DNA of 64,000 nt, taken from assembly GCF_005116475.1 (NCBI RefSeq), contig NZ_SWBO01000002.1, positions 329,258-393,257 on the forward strand, in the 5' to 3' direction. Each line of letters begins with the position of its first letter. Positions within the stretch are counted from its first letter, which is position 1. Shown here one piece after another: positions 51,327 to 59,672 of the stretch. The notes below the pieces were generated by a model that was not told where the DNA came from, did no database searches, and was given only the letters and a program-made list of their open reading frames with translations. The stretch is from Pedobacter cryotolerans. GTDB taxonomy: Bacteria > Bacteroidota > Bacteroidia > Sphingobacteriales > Sphingobacteriaceae. The translations under genes and the position numbers were made by a program.

Positions 51327-52334
51327 CTAGGGAGTATAAGGTAAATATCTTGTCGTTATATTTTCTTTAAGCTGAGGTGAGGAAAAGTTTAAAACCTCAC
51401 CATTTAAAACCTTTTCATAAAGTAATAGATAATTCTCTGTCATGTTTTGAGCTGAAAAACTACTTTGCGCAAGATCATGGCAATCTTGTTTATTAAATTG
51501 ATTTGAGTTTTGAATAGCACTTGCCAACTCACTCCCATTGTTAGATAAAAAACCAACTTTTTCGTTAACTAACTCTGGTAAAGAACCATACGTTGTTGCA
51601 AAAACCGGACAACCAAAATATAAACTTTCTATAACCGCTAAGCCAAAAGGTTCATGCCATAACACAGGAAAAATTAATCCATTTGATTGGTTAAGAAATG
51701 TTGATTTTTTAAAGTTATCAACCATTCCTCTAAAACGGACGTGGGCATCTAAAGTAAAACGCCATCCCATTTTAAAGTTAAACCGATAGCCACCTAAAAC
51801 ATTTAAATGTTGATTGGATTTTTTGGTAATAGCAATGGCGCCTTTCAAATTTTTCACTTTCCATGCCGCATTAGCTAAAAAATGAAATCCTTTTCGTTGC
51901 TTTTTCAAATCTGGCTTTGGATAATTATTCCAGTCTAATCCATTATAAACAAAAGTTTGTGAACCATATCTATTTGCATGATTTTCACTCAAAAAAACAC
52001 TTTGTTGATCTTGAACATCGCCAAAAGGTACGTTGCCATGAATGGTTACTATATATGGTTTTTTAATCGGCTGGTGTGGGCTAAAGTTAAAATGAACCAA
52101 ATCTATATCATCAGGTATCTGCTCATTAAACTCCTTATTAGGATCGAAATTTAAGATATTTGCAAAATCACAATACGAACCTTCTTTTACTAAAAAGCTA
52201 ACTTTATAACCTGCATTAGCTAAAGTTTTACCTAAATCCCAAATCACCCTTTCGGTACCACCATAAAGTAATGCCGGTATTTTAAATGGGGCAACTATTA
52301 AAATATGTAGCTTTTTATTCTTCAGAATAAGCAT
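51327..52334 (-). CDS. Family 4 glycosyltransferase
   Basis: 335 aa GT-B fold. The N-terminus LHILIVAPFKIPALLYGGTE with the GGTERVIWDL region, the acceptor half up to about 150, then the donor half with WHEPFGLAVIESLYFGCPVF (the E-x7-E motif: Glu in PFGLAVIESL), ATTYGSLPELV and a C-terminal helix. Family 4 members add sugars to various acceptors. Its start overlaps the lysA stop end by 20 nt, so translation may be coupled to lysA although the functions are unrelated. Confidence 0.88.
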   Translation of the reverse strand: MLILKNKKLHILIVAPFKIPALLYGGTERVIWDLGKTLANAGYKVSFLVKEGSYCDFANILNFDPNKEFNEQIPDDIDLVHFNFSPHQPIKKPYIVTIHGNVPFGDVQDQQSVFLSENHANRYGSQTFVYNGLDWNNYPKPDLKKQRKGFHFLANAAWKVKNLKGAIAITKKSNQHLNVLGGYRFNFKMGWRFTLDAHVRFRGMVDNFKKSTFLNQSNGLIFPVLWHEPFGLAVIESLYFGCPVFATTYGSLPELVNEKVGFLSNNGSELASAIQNSNQFNKQDCHDLAQSSFSAQNMTENYLLLYEKVLNGEVLNFSSPQLKENITTRYLPYTP

Positions 52335-53478
52335 ACCGCAAAGTTTCTCTCAAATTATAGTTTGATGCCATCACTTCTCCATAAGCGCCAGTGCTTCTAA
52401 TTGCAATTAAATCGTTTCTAAATGTTTCTGACAACTCAACTTCTTTTCCAAAGCAATCCGTGCTCTCGCAAATAGGACCAACTACATCGTATTTTGTTGA
52501 GCGTTCGGCGTTTGGGGTTTGGGGTTGACTTATATTTTCTATTTTATGATAGGCTTGATATAAAGCTGGTCTCATCAACTCTGTCATCCCTACATCTAAT
52601 ATTAAGAAATTTTTCTTCTTCCCGTTTTTAACATATAAAACTCTACTTATTAACGATGAACATTGCCCAACTAATGCTCTACCCAATTCAAAATGAACTT
52701 CTTGATATGGTTTAATCGTTAAAAAATCAGCAAATATTTTAAAATAAGCGTCAAAATTTGGTATTTGTTGGTTCGGATTATGATAATCAATTCCTAAACC
52801 ACCACCAACATTTAAAACAGTAACTTTAAAGCCATGGTCTTCGAACCAAGCGGCAAATTCATTAACGCGAACACAAAGGTTCTTATAAACATCTAAATTG
52901 GTAATTTGAGAACCAATATGAAAGTGGATACCAATAAATTCAAGGTTTGCAGATACCTTCAATACATCGGCACACGCCTGCATATCCCAAGAGTTTACGC
53001 CAAATTTATTTTCATCTAAACCAGTGGTGATGTTTGCATGGGTATGTGCATCAACATTTGGATTAATTCTAATGGCAACCTTAGCTATTTTATGCTTTTT
53101 TTCTGCTAATTCGTTTATTACCGATAGCTCTTGAACAGATTCTACGTTAAAACAAAAAATATCTTTATCTAAAGCATCATTAATTTCTTTGTCTGATTTA
53201 CCAACACCAGCAAAAACCACCTTTTCATTTTTAAAGCCTACTTCAATCGCTTTATTTACCTCGCCACCACTAACACAATCAGCACCAAAACCAGCAGCTT
53301 CAATTTTAGCTAAAACCTTCGAGTTAAAATTTGCTTTCATGGCATAGTGTACATGAAATTGATGAACATCTGCAGCCTTTTTACAAGCATTTAATGTACT
53401 TTTAAGCAAATTTAAATCGTAATAATAAAATGGAGTTTCTAATTTAGAAAAATGTGCTATATCTTTATCGGAAAACAT
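52315..53478 (-). CDS. lysA: Diaminopimelate decarboxylase
   Basis: 387 aa PLP fold-type III enzyme, last step of lysine synthesis. HYAMKANFNSKVLAKIEAAG (PLP-lysine), ADCVSGGEVNKAIEVGF, ARIRINPNVDAH-like AKVAIRINPNVDAHTHANIT, KFGVNS, HFHIGSQITN, NVGGGLGIDY, ELGRALVGQCS and YDVVGPICESTDCFGKEVEL are all the expected order. A short insertion (about residues 320-332, SQPQTPNAERS) is encoded by a repeat-like tract (52498-52528) and is not typical of the family. The start lies next to a divergent small gene. Confidence 0.95.
   Translation of the reverse strand: MFSDKDIAHFSKLETPFYYYDLNLLKSTLNACKKAADVHQFHVHYAMKANFNSKVLAKIEAAGFGADCVSGGEVNKAIEVGFKNEKVVFAGVGKSDKEINDALDKDIFCFNVESVQELSVINELAEKKHKIAKVAIRINPNVDAHTHANITTGLDENKFGVNSWDMQACADVLKVSANLEFIGIHFHIGSQITNLDVYKNLCVRVNEFAAWFEDHGFKVTVLNVGGGLGIDYHNPNQQIPNFDAYFKIFADFLTIKPYQEVHFELGRALVGQCSSLISRVLYVKNGKKKNFLILDVGMTELMRPALYQAYHKIENISQPQTPNAERSTKYDVVGPICESTDCFGKEVELSETFRNDLIAIRSTGAYGEVMASNYNLRETLRYAYSEE
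52498..52528. repeat. C-rich repeat-like tract inside lysA
   Basis: Plus-strand GCGTTCGGCGTTTGGGG, then TTTGGGGTTG: short G/T-rich repeats that look like intergenic text, but located in frame in lysA and encoding the residues QPQTPNAER. See findings. Confidence 0.6.
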
Positions 53479-53482
53479 ACTC

Positions 53483-53656
53483 TTGAAATTTCTATTAATA
53501 ATTTTTTTGGTCTTTATAACCGTTGTTTATATTGGCAATTATCTCGACTACAGAAAAGGTAATATTACTCGTGCAGAATTTGAACGCAGAATAAGATTTA
53601 CAATTATTTTAGCGCTAATTATCATCTTTCTTTATTTCTTCTTTCGGAAAAAATAA
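53483..53656 (+). CDS. 57-aa two-helix membrane protein (TTG start)
   Basis: TTG at 53483, TAA at 53654-53656. It starts with a hydrophobic helix (LLIIFLVFITVVYIGNYL), a charged loop DYRKGNITRAEFERR, then a second helix IILALIIIFLYFFF and a basic tail RKK. The frame has no ATG, and the first upstream codons are not a start. It lies divergent from lysA (start 53478) and convergent with lysC, so it fills an otherwise empty gap. The strong two-helix pattern argues for a real small membrane protein, but it might be chance. Confidence 0.5.
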   Translation: MKFLLIIFLVFITVVYIGNYLDYRKGNITRAEFERRIRFTIILALIIIFLYFFFRKK

Positions 53657-54970
53657 TTATTCGAATATTCTGTTGTGTAAACTTCTTAAAGCCTCTACTT
53701 TATGATCTGTGTTTACCAATAAAGATATATTGTAAGCGCTCCCACCATAAGAAATCATCCTAATGGGAATGTGCTTAATCGAATCTAAAACTTTAGCGGC
53801 ATAGCCATGTTTTTCTGCTCCAAAATCGCCCACTACACAAACAATAGATTGGTTTTTATCAATCTCTACACTTCCAAACGAGTTCAGTTCTTTTACAATT
53901 TCATCTAAATTATCAGTAAAATCAATGGTTAAAGAAACTGCAACTTCAGAAGTGGTAATCATATCAATAGGCGTTTTATACCTTTCGAAAATTTCAAAAA
54001 TCCTCCTTAAAAAACCATAGGCCAACAGCATTCGGCTCGATTGAATTTTAATCGCAATAATACCATCTTTAGCCGCAATAGATTTTATTTTACCTTTTTC
54101 GCTTTCGGTGCTAATTACCGTACCTAAAGCTTTTGGCTCCATCGTATTTAGCAAACGAACCGGAATTTTATATTTCTGTGCTGGAAAAACAGATTGTGGA
54201 TGCAAAATTTTAGCTCCAAAATAAGCTAGCTCGGCAGCTTCATCAAAAGATAAATGAGAAATTGGCTTAGTACCTTTTACTATTCTCGGATCGTTGTTGT
54301 GCATTCCATCAATATCAGTCCAAATCTGAACTTCTTCTGCTAAAATTGCTGCACCTAATAATGAAGCAGTGTAATCACTTCCGCCTCTGCGTAAATTATC
54401 TACTTCTCCAAAACTATTTCTACAAATAAAACCTTGGGTAATAAATAAATTATTGCCTTTATGTTGGTCTAAAATTGGTTGTAAATGTTTAGTTGTAAAT
54501 GGAATATCTGGTTCGTTATCCTCATCAATTTTCATAAAATCTAAAGCTGGTAAAAGTACCGAAGGCACTCCTATCGATTTTAAATAAATATGATATAACG
54601 TTGTTGATAACAATTCGCCTTGTGCTAAAACCACTTTATCTTCAATGTGCGTAAACATATCATTTGCCAAAGTAGCCAAGAAATTAAAATGATAGTCAAC
54701 AACTTCTTGCCCTTGAGCTCTAAAATCGCCTTCTGGCAATAACTCAATTACAAAATCATTATACTTTTGGTGTAACGCCTTAATTAATGAGGTAGCCTCC
54801 TGCTTTTCTTCTTTTAATAATTTTGAAGAAATTTCTACTAAACTATTTGTTGTACCAGACACAGCTGATAAAACTACAATTTGCTCTTCTGCCGGATTGA
54901 TGATATCCAACAATTTTTTCATGCGTTCTGGGCTACCTACAGATGTACCACCAAATTTTAATATCTTCAT
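53657..54970 (-). CDS. lysC: Aspartate kinase
   Basis: 437 aa monofunctional aspartokinase, first step toward lysine, threonine and methionine. KILKFGGTSVGSPERMKKLL at the N-terminus, VLSAVSGTTNSLVEISSKLL, the DNLRRGGSDYTASLLGAA segment (substrate loop), VQIWTDIDGMHNNDPRIVKG (ATP), and two C-terminal ACT domains (about 300-437) with TSEVAVSLTIDF and SIVCVVGDFG. Bacteroidota type with the ACT domains for lysine feedback. lysA, the last step of the branch, is on the same strand just downstream. Confidence 0.95.
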   Translation of the reverse strand: MKILKFGGTSVGSPERMKKLLDIINPAEEQIVVLSAVSGTTNSLVEISSKLLKEEKQEATSLIKALHQKYNDFVIELLPEGDFRAQGQEVVDYHFNFLATLANDMFTHIEDKVVLAQGELLSTTLYHIYLKSIGVPSVLLPALDFMKIDEDNEPDIPFTTKHLQPILDQHKGNNLFITQGFICRNSFGEVDNLRRGGSDYTASLLGAAILAEEVQIWTDIDGMHNNDPRIVKGTKPISHLSFDEAAELAYFGAKILHPQSVFPAQKYKIPVRLLNTMEPKALGTVISTESEKGKIKSIAAKDGIIAIKIQSSRMLLAYGFLRRIFEIFERYKTPIDMITTSEVAVSLTIDFTDNLDEIVKELNSFGSVEIDKNQSIVCVVGDFGAEKHGYAAKVLDSIKHIPIRMISYGGSAYNISLLVNTDHKVEALRSLHNRIFE

Positions 54971-55067
54971 TTTATTTTTAGAATGCGTTTTTTTCTTATT
55001 ATTGTATTGGGGCGTGAAAATAGTGAAAAGACCGCTAAATTTAGCCTAAATGACAAAATAAAATTCT

Positions 55068-55079
55068 GATAACGTTATC
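55068..55079. promoter_or_regulatory. 12-bp palindrome GATAACGTTATC (possible LacI-type operator)
   Basis: A perfect 12-bp palindrome with the central AACGTT that is common in LacI/GalR-family operators. It lies 65 nt ahead of the phosphohexomutase gene on one side and 98 nt from the lysC start on the other. No LacI-type regulator is in the window except the LacI-like sensor domain of the GntR protein, which binds by a different DNA domain. Confidence 0.4.
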
Positions 55080-55143
55080 GTAAATTGATGTGAACAATTT
55101 TAATTTTGTTTTGTAGTATATATAAAAATCAATCAAACACTGT

Positions 55144-56877
55144 ATGCAACTAGAAAAATCTACCTTAGACACTATAAATGTGTGGCTTAATGGCAATTAC
55201 GACCAAAACACGAAAGATGAAATTCAATCTTTAATAGACAAAGAAGCAACTACCGAATTAACAGATGCTTTTTATAGAAGTTTAGAGTTTGGAACTGGTG
55301 GTTTACGCGGAATTATGGGTGCAGGCTCTAACCGAATTAACAAATACACCATCGGTACTGCCACGCAAGGTTTAGCCAATTACCTTAATAAAAAATATAG
55401 TGGCGAAGAAATTAGCGTAGCAATTGCACACGATAGCAGAAATAATTCTGATGTTTTTGCCAATATTACAGCCGATGTTTTTGCTGCTAACGGCATTAAA
55501 GTATATTTTTTTACTGCTTTAAGACCAACTCCAGAGCTTTCTTTTGCGATTAGAGAATTAGGCTGTAAAAGTGGCGTAATGCTTACAGCATCTCACAATC
55601 CGAAAGAGTACAATGGTTATAAAGCCTACGGAAGTGATGGCGGTCAGTTCACTTCGCCAGATGATAAAATGGTGATGGATGAAGTAGCCGCAATTAAAAG
55701 CATTGATGAAGTAAAATTTGATAGAATAGACAGTAATGTAGAAAGCATTGGCGAAAATATTGATCAACTTTATTTAGATAAAATTACAGAACTTTCGGTT
55801 TCTCCTGATGCAATTGCTCGTGAGCACGATTTGAAAATTGTGTTCTCTCCTATTCATGGTACAGGCATTACTTTAGTACCACAAGCTTTAGCTCAATTTG
55901 GTTTTACAAATGTTAACATAGTTGAAGAACAAAGTGAGCCTGATGGCAACTTCCCAACGGTTGTTTATCCTAATCCAGAAGAAAAAGAAGCTTTAACATT
56001 AGCTTTAAAAAAAGCTGCAGCTATTGATGCTGACTTGGTTTTAGCTACAGACCCTGATGCCGATAGAGTTGGTATTGCAGTTAAAAATAACGATGGAGAA
56101 TTTGTATTGCTAAACGGTAACCAAACTGGTAGTTTATTAATTAATTATTTATTAACCGCTTGGGAAGAAAAAGAAAAACTAACTGGTAACGAATACGTGG
56201 TTTCTACCATTGTAACCACAAGTTTAATCAAAGCCATTTGCGATGCTAAGGGAGTTGAGTATTTTAATACCTTAACAGGATTTAAGTGGATTGGACAAGT
56301 AATGACCCAAAATGAAGGTAAAAAAACCTTTATTGCTGGTGGCGAAGAAAGTTATGGTTATTTAATTGGCGATTTAGTACGTGATAAAGATGCGGTAATT
56401 TCATGTGCATTTATAGCAGAGATGACTGCTTTTTACAAAGACAAAGGCAGCAGTTTATACCAAGCCATGATTGATATGTACGTTACTTATGGCATGTACA
56501 AAGAAGATTTAGTATCGATTACCAAAAAAGGTAAAACTGGAGCTGAAGAAATTAAAGCAATGATGGAGCAGTTCAGAAATAACCCTCCTGCAAAATTAGG
56601 CGGTTCTGATGTGGTTACCTTAAAGGATTACGAATTAAATAAAGAAACCGACATTAAAGCTGGTACAAGCAAAGAATTGGGTTTCCCTAAATCTGATGTT
56701 TTGCAATTTATAACTGAAGATGGCAGTATCATTTCTGCTCGCCCAAGTGGTACAGAACCAAAAATTAAATTCTATTGCAGTGTAAATACACCTTTGGCAG
56801 CTGCCGAAGATTTTAAAGCAACAGAAGAAAAATTAGCTGATAAGATTAAAAAGATTATGGAAGATTTGCAAGCATAA
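55144..56877 (+). CDS. Phosphohexomutase (phosphoglucomutase/phosphomannomutase)
   Basis: 577 aa alpha-D-phosphohexomutase. Active site Ser in MLTASHNPKEYNGYKAYGSD, phosphate-binding FGTGGLRGIMGAGSNRIN near residue 45, the metal site LATDPDADRVGIAV, sugar-binding AGGEESYGYLIGD, and the C-terminal RPSGTEPKIKFYCSV. Long form typical of Bacteroidota (~580 aa). Interconverts hexose-1- and 6-phosphates, feeding glycogen, cell wall and G6P metabolism. Monocistronic with its own terminator. Confidence 0.94.
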   Translation: MQLEKSTLDTINVWLNGNYDQNTKDEIQSLIDKEATTELTDAFYRSLEFGTGGLRGIMGAGSNRINKYTIGTATQGLANYLNKKYSGEEISVAIAHDSRNNSDVFANITADVFAANGIKVYFFTALRPTPELSFAIRELGCKSGVMLTASHNPKEYNGYKAYGSDGGQFTSPDDKMVMDEVAAIKSIDEVKFDRIDSNVESIGENIDQLYLDKITELSVSPDAIAREHDLKIVFSPIHGTGITLVPQALAQFGFTNVNIVEEQSEPDGNFPTVVYPNPEEKEALTLALKKAAAIDADLVLATDPDADRVGIAVKNNDGEFVLLNGNQTGSLLINYLLTAWEEKEKLTGNEYVVSTIVTTSLIKAICDAKGVEYFNTLTGFKWIGQVMTQNEGKKTFIAGGEESYGYLIGDLVRDKDAVISCAFIAEMTAFYKDKGSSLYQAMIDMYVTYGMYKEDLVSITKKGKTGAEEIKAMMEQFRNNPPAKLGGSDVVTLKDYELNKETDIKAGTSKELGFPKSDVLQFITEDGSIISARPSGTEPKIKFYCSVNTPLAAAEDFKATEEKLADKIKKIMEDLQA

Positions 56878-56916
56878 TTAATATGTCAGTCTGAGCGTAG
56901 TCGAAGACTTATAATT

Positions 56917-56947
56917 AAGGTTGGTGCCAAAAGCATCAACCTTTTTT
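56917..56947 (+). terminator. Terminator of the phosphohexomutase gene
   Basis: Stem AAGGTTGGTG (56917-56926) with CATCAACCTT (56934-56943), 7-nt loop, followed by T4. Lies 40 nt after the stop codon, behind a repeat-type fragment GTCAGTCTGAGCGTAGTCGA. Confidence 0.8.
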
Positions 56948-57004
56948 ATGTCAGCCAAAACACAGGTTTTTAAATTTTAATATACAAAAACTAATTCCAT
57001 TGTC

Positions 57005-57012
57005 TACATTTG
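57005..57012 (+). promoter_or_regulatory. -7 box TACATTTG ahead of the Cys/His protein gene
   Basis: Matches TAnnTTTG. It ends 5 nt before the ATG at 57018, so the transcript could start at or very close to the start codon (leaderless). No clear TTG at 19 nt, hence only moderate support. Confidence 0.45.
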
Positions 57013-57017
57013 CAGCA

Positions 57018-57395
57018 ATGACAGCGTTTAGAAAAATTATTGCGATTTTTTTATTACTTGGAATTGTAACCTCAAGTTTCAATCAATGGTTGTTATTTTC
57101 TACTTATTCGCTAAATAAAGAATACATCTCTACCGTTTTATGTACCAATAAAGACAAACCTCACTTACATTGTGATGGTAAATGTTTTTTAGACATTAAA
57201 CTAAAGGAATTAGAACAAAAAAACAATCAACATCAAGATACTTTAAAAAGAATAGTAGAAACATTAGCGCCAGCTTATGCAAATTTGCTACCTCAAGTTT
57301 TTGAAACGTATCTTGAAAATATACCAACTCCTTATTTACTACCACAACCACAGGGTAAAGTAGTGTCTATTTTTCAACCGCCAAAAACGGTTTAA
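57018..57395 (+). CDS. Small envelope protein with HCDGKC motif, copper-cluster first gene
   Basis: 125 aa from ATG 57018. The frame is open to a TTG at 57000, but a -7 promoter box overlaps that stretch, so the ATG is preferred. A hydrophobic N-terminal helix (IIAIFLLLGIVTSSFNQWLL) acts as signal or anchor. It is followed by CTNKDKPHLHCDGKCFLDIK: Cys, His, Cys, Cys in a tight cluster. Similar short Bacteroidota proteins with 'CNGKCxLxK' sit beside metal-handling genes as far as I recall. The C-terminal half is unstructured and proline-rich. A metal-binding role is inferred from the motif and location. Confidence 0.75.
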   Translation: MTAFRKIIAIFLLLGIVTSSFNQWLLFSTYSLNKEYISTVLCTNKDKPHLHCDGKCFLDIKLKELEQKNNQHQDTLKRIVETLAPAYANLLPQVFETYLENIPTPYLLPQPQGKVVSIFQPPKTV

Positions 57396-57782
57396 CATTT
57401 ATTTCTTGCTATTAATTTTTCTGTTTTCAGCTTTGCTGGATATTTAAAGAATTTTCGTCATTGCAAACCAATTTTTTTTAAATCGGGAGCGGCAATTTCC
57501 TTTCAATTTATTTAACAATTTGGAAAGACACCGCTTCGCTTTAAAGTAATGAAGATGAATGATCATCATTTAATAATGAGCTTAATTCTTTGTTTGAACA
57601 CCATCAGATACAAATAGCCATTCTTAAAACTGTCTTTAGCAAGAAATAATCTGCTGTTTATTTAGCGTGTGCTAAATCCATATAATGATTGAATGAAAAA
57701 ATCATCAATCAACATTAAACACGAATTAAATTAAAACTTACCAATAAAAATTGATGGTAAGTGCATTCCTATATTTCAAAAA
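57396..57782. other. Gap ahead of the MbnP-like gene
   Basis: No convincing gene. It has repeat-like text (CGTCATTGCAAACC; AATCGGGAGCGGCAATTTCC). A frame ATGAAGATGAATGATCATCA... of 22 codons is open but has no support. Just upstream of the ATG is a hairpin CTTACCA (57737-57743) / TGGTAAG (57755-57761), which may lie in the 5' leader. Confidence 0.5.
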
Positions 57783-58622
57783 ATGAAAAAATTATTATCT
57801 ATTATATCATTAGCCGCTGCATTATTAATTTCTTGTTCAAAAGAAAACGAAACAACTCCAACATTCGATGAGAAAAATCTGGCTCCTTTTTCTATCGAGT
57901 TTGATAACATTGTTGGCGAAAGAACTTTTTCTATCAACAATACTGCTAGTTTGTATACCAATGCAGCTGGCGAGAAATTTTCTATCTCAAGGCTGCAATA
58001 TTTTATTAGCAACATTAAGGTGGCAACCGCCGATGGTAAAACCTATGCCGTACCCCAAGAAAAAAGTTATTTTTTGATTAATGGAGCAGATAAAACTACC
58101 CGTTTCGCAAAAGTAGAGGTTCCTGTAGCCGATTATACCAAAATATCATTTACCCTCGGTGTTGATAGTTTGCGCAGTACGATGGATTTATCAAAACGCA
58201 CAGGTGTTTTAGATCCGGCAACTGGTGGCGGACATGATGGCGGTGGAATGTATTGGGGATGGAACTCTGGCTATATTTTTTTCAAGTTCGAGGGTAACTC
58301 AAATGCAATCTCTGACGATGTAAATGGTGATCCCACTGGTAAAAAACAATTCAAATACCACATTGGTGGATTTGGAGGTTACTCTGCTCCTACCATCAAT
58401 AACATCAAAACAATTACGGTCGATTTAACAACGGCTGGTATTGCAAAAGTTAGAAAAGATAGGCAAAGTAATGTGCATCTTTTTGTAGATGTGATGAAGG
58501 TTTTTAACGGAAAAAATACTGTCAGCCTTGCTGCAAACCCAAATGTCATGTTTAGCCGATACAGCACAAAAGTTGCTGCAAATTTAACTGAAATATTTAA
58601 ACACGATCATACAGAAAACTAA
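57783..58622 (+). CDS. MbnP-like lipoprotein, partner of a di-haem enzyme
   Basis: 279 aa. Lipoprotein signal IISLAAALLISCSKENET (Cys18). The body has the MbnP motifs: SLYTNAAGEKFSISRLQYFI, the GGHDGGGMYWGWNSGYIFFK segment (Trp158, Trp160), YHIGGFGG, NVHLFVDVMKVFNG and a C-terminal His-Asp-His. In the methanobactin operon the MbnH di-haem enzyme modifies a Trp of MbnP to kynurenine, and MbnP binds copper. The next gene here is the di-haem enzyme. Family fit is good from the 'MYWGW..GY' block. Copper binding is inference from the family. Confidence 0.88.
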   Translation: MKKLLSIISLAAALLISCSKENETTPTFDEKNLAPFSIEFDNIVGERTFSINNTASLYTNAAGEKFSISRLQYFISNIKVATADGKTYAVPQEKSYFLINGADKTTRFAKVEVPVADYTKISFTLGVDSLRSTMDLSKRTGVLDPATGGGHDGGGMYWGWNSGYIFFKFEGNSNAISDDVNGDPTGKKQFKYHIGGFGGYSAPTINNIKTITVDLTTAGIAKVRKDRQSNVHLFVDVMKVFNGKNTVSLAANPNVMFSRYSTKVAANLTEIFKHDHTEN

Positions 58623-58627
58623 TCATC

Positions 58628-59671
58628 ATGAATAAAAAACACTTTACAGTTTTATTTGTGATGGCCATAATTGTGTTCGCTTGTAAAAAAGGTGAACCAA
58701 TTGTTACTCAAATTGAAGCATTTATCGGTTTCCAAAAGCCGGCTAATTTTCCTGATCCGGTTTACAACTTTGCCAATAACAAAGTAACCAAAGAAGGTTT
58801 TGAATTGGGGCGATCGCTGTTTTACGAGCCAAGGTTATCACGCAACAATACCATCACCTGTGGTTCGTGCCACATTCAATCATCTGCATTTACGCAGCAT
58901 GGGCATGATGTAAGCCATGGTATTGACGACCGTTTAGGAACCAGAAACTCACCTCCTATTATGAATTTAGCTTGGAACAAAGCTTTTAATTGGGGCGGTG
59001 GTGTTTTTGATTTAGATCTACAGCCCATAATCCCAATAACCACACACGAAGAAATGGACGAAAACCTGGAGAATGTGTACAATAAGTTAAGAGCAATGCC
59101 AAAATACACCAACATGTTTAAGGCGGCATTTGGCACAGAAGAAATCAACACTGCTCGCTTTATGAAAGCACTTTCTCAATTTATGTTAATGTGTATCAGC
59201 AGTAATGCTAAATATGATAAGGTTTTAAGGAAAGAACCCGGCTTTTCATTTACAACAGAAGAATTAGAAGGTTATACCATTTTTAAAGACAAATGCGGCT
59301 CTTGCCACAAAGAACCTTTATTCACTGATGGCTCTTTCAGAAACAATGGCTTAGGTATTAGTCCTGTAAATGACAAAGGTTTGTATGCAGCAACATTGGT
59401 TGAAACTGATAAATATAAATTCAAAGTTCCATCCTTAAGAAACCTAAAATATACAGCTCCATTTATGCACGATGGTAGATTTTTAAGTTTAAATGCCGTT
59501 TTAGAACATTACAATTCGGAGATTGTTGCCACCCAAAACCTTGATCCATTACTAAATCGAAGCAAGTTAGGTATTGCTTTAAGTGCAAACGACAAAACAA
59601 AAATTATCGCCTTTTTAAATACACTTAACGATGAAAATTTCATCAATAACAAGCTTTTAGCAGAACAATAA
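58628..59671 (+). CDS. Di-haem cytochrome c peroxidase-like enzyme, MbnH/MauG family
   Basis: 347 aa. Lipoprotein signal FVMAIIVFACKKGEP (Cys19). Two haem c sites: C78-GS-C81-H82 (ITCGSCHIQ) and C223-GS-C226-H227 (DKCGSCHKEP). Other blocks: EGFELGRSLFYEPRLSRNNT, HDVSHGIDDRLGTRNSPP, LDLQPIIPITTHEEMDE, and KVPSLRNLKYTAPFMHDGR near the C-terminus. Begins 5 nt after the MbnP-like gene. The pair matches the MbnP-MbnH arrangement, where the enzyme oxidises a Trp of its partner; peroxidase activity is also possible. The pair fit is stronger than general CCP similarity. Confidence 0.9.
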   Translation: MNKKHFTVLFVMAIIVFACKKGEPIVTQIEAFIGFQKPANFPDPVYNFANNKVTKEGFELGRSLFYEPRLSRNNTITCGSCHIQSSAFTQHGHDVSHGIDDRLGTRNSPPIMNLAWNKAFNWGGGVFDLDLQPIIPITTHEEMDENLENVYNKLRAMPKYTNMFKAAFGTEEINTARFMKALSQFMLMCISSNAKYDKVLRKEPGFSFTTEELEGYTIFKDKCGSCHKEPLFTDGSFRNNGLGISPVNDKGLYAATLVETDKYKFKVPSLRNLKYTAPFMHDGRFLSLNAVLEHYNSEIVATQNLDPLLNRSKLGIALSANDKTKIIAFLNTLNDENFINNKLLAEQ

Positions 59672-59672
59672 A

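Noticed and set aside
57541..57620. A 22-codon frame with two His residues upstream of the MbnP-like gene
   Set aside because: I considered it as a copper-sensing leader peptide or a methanobactin-like precursor. It has one Cys, no leader/core layout and no biosynthesis genes nearby, so the support is too weak.
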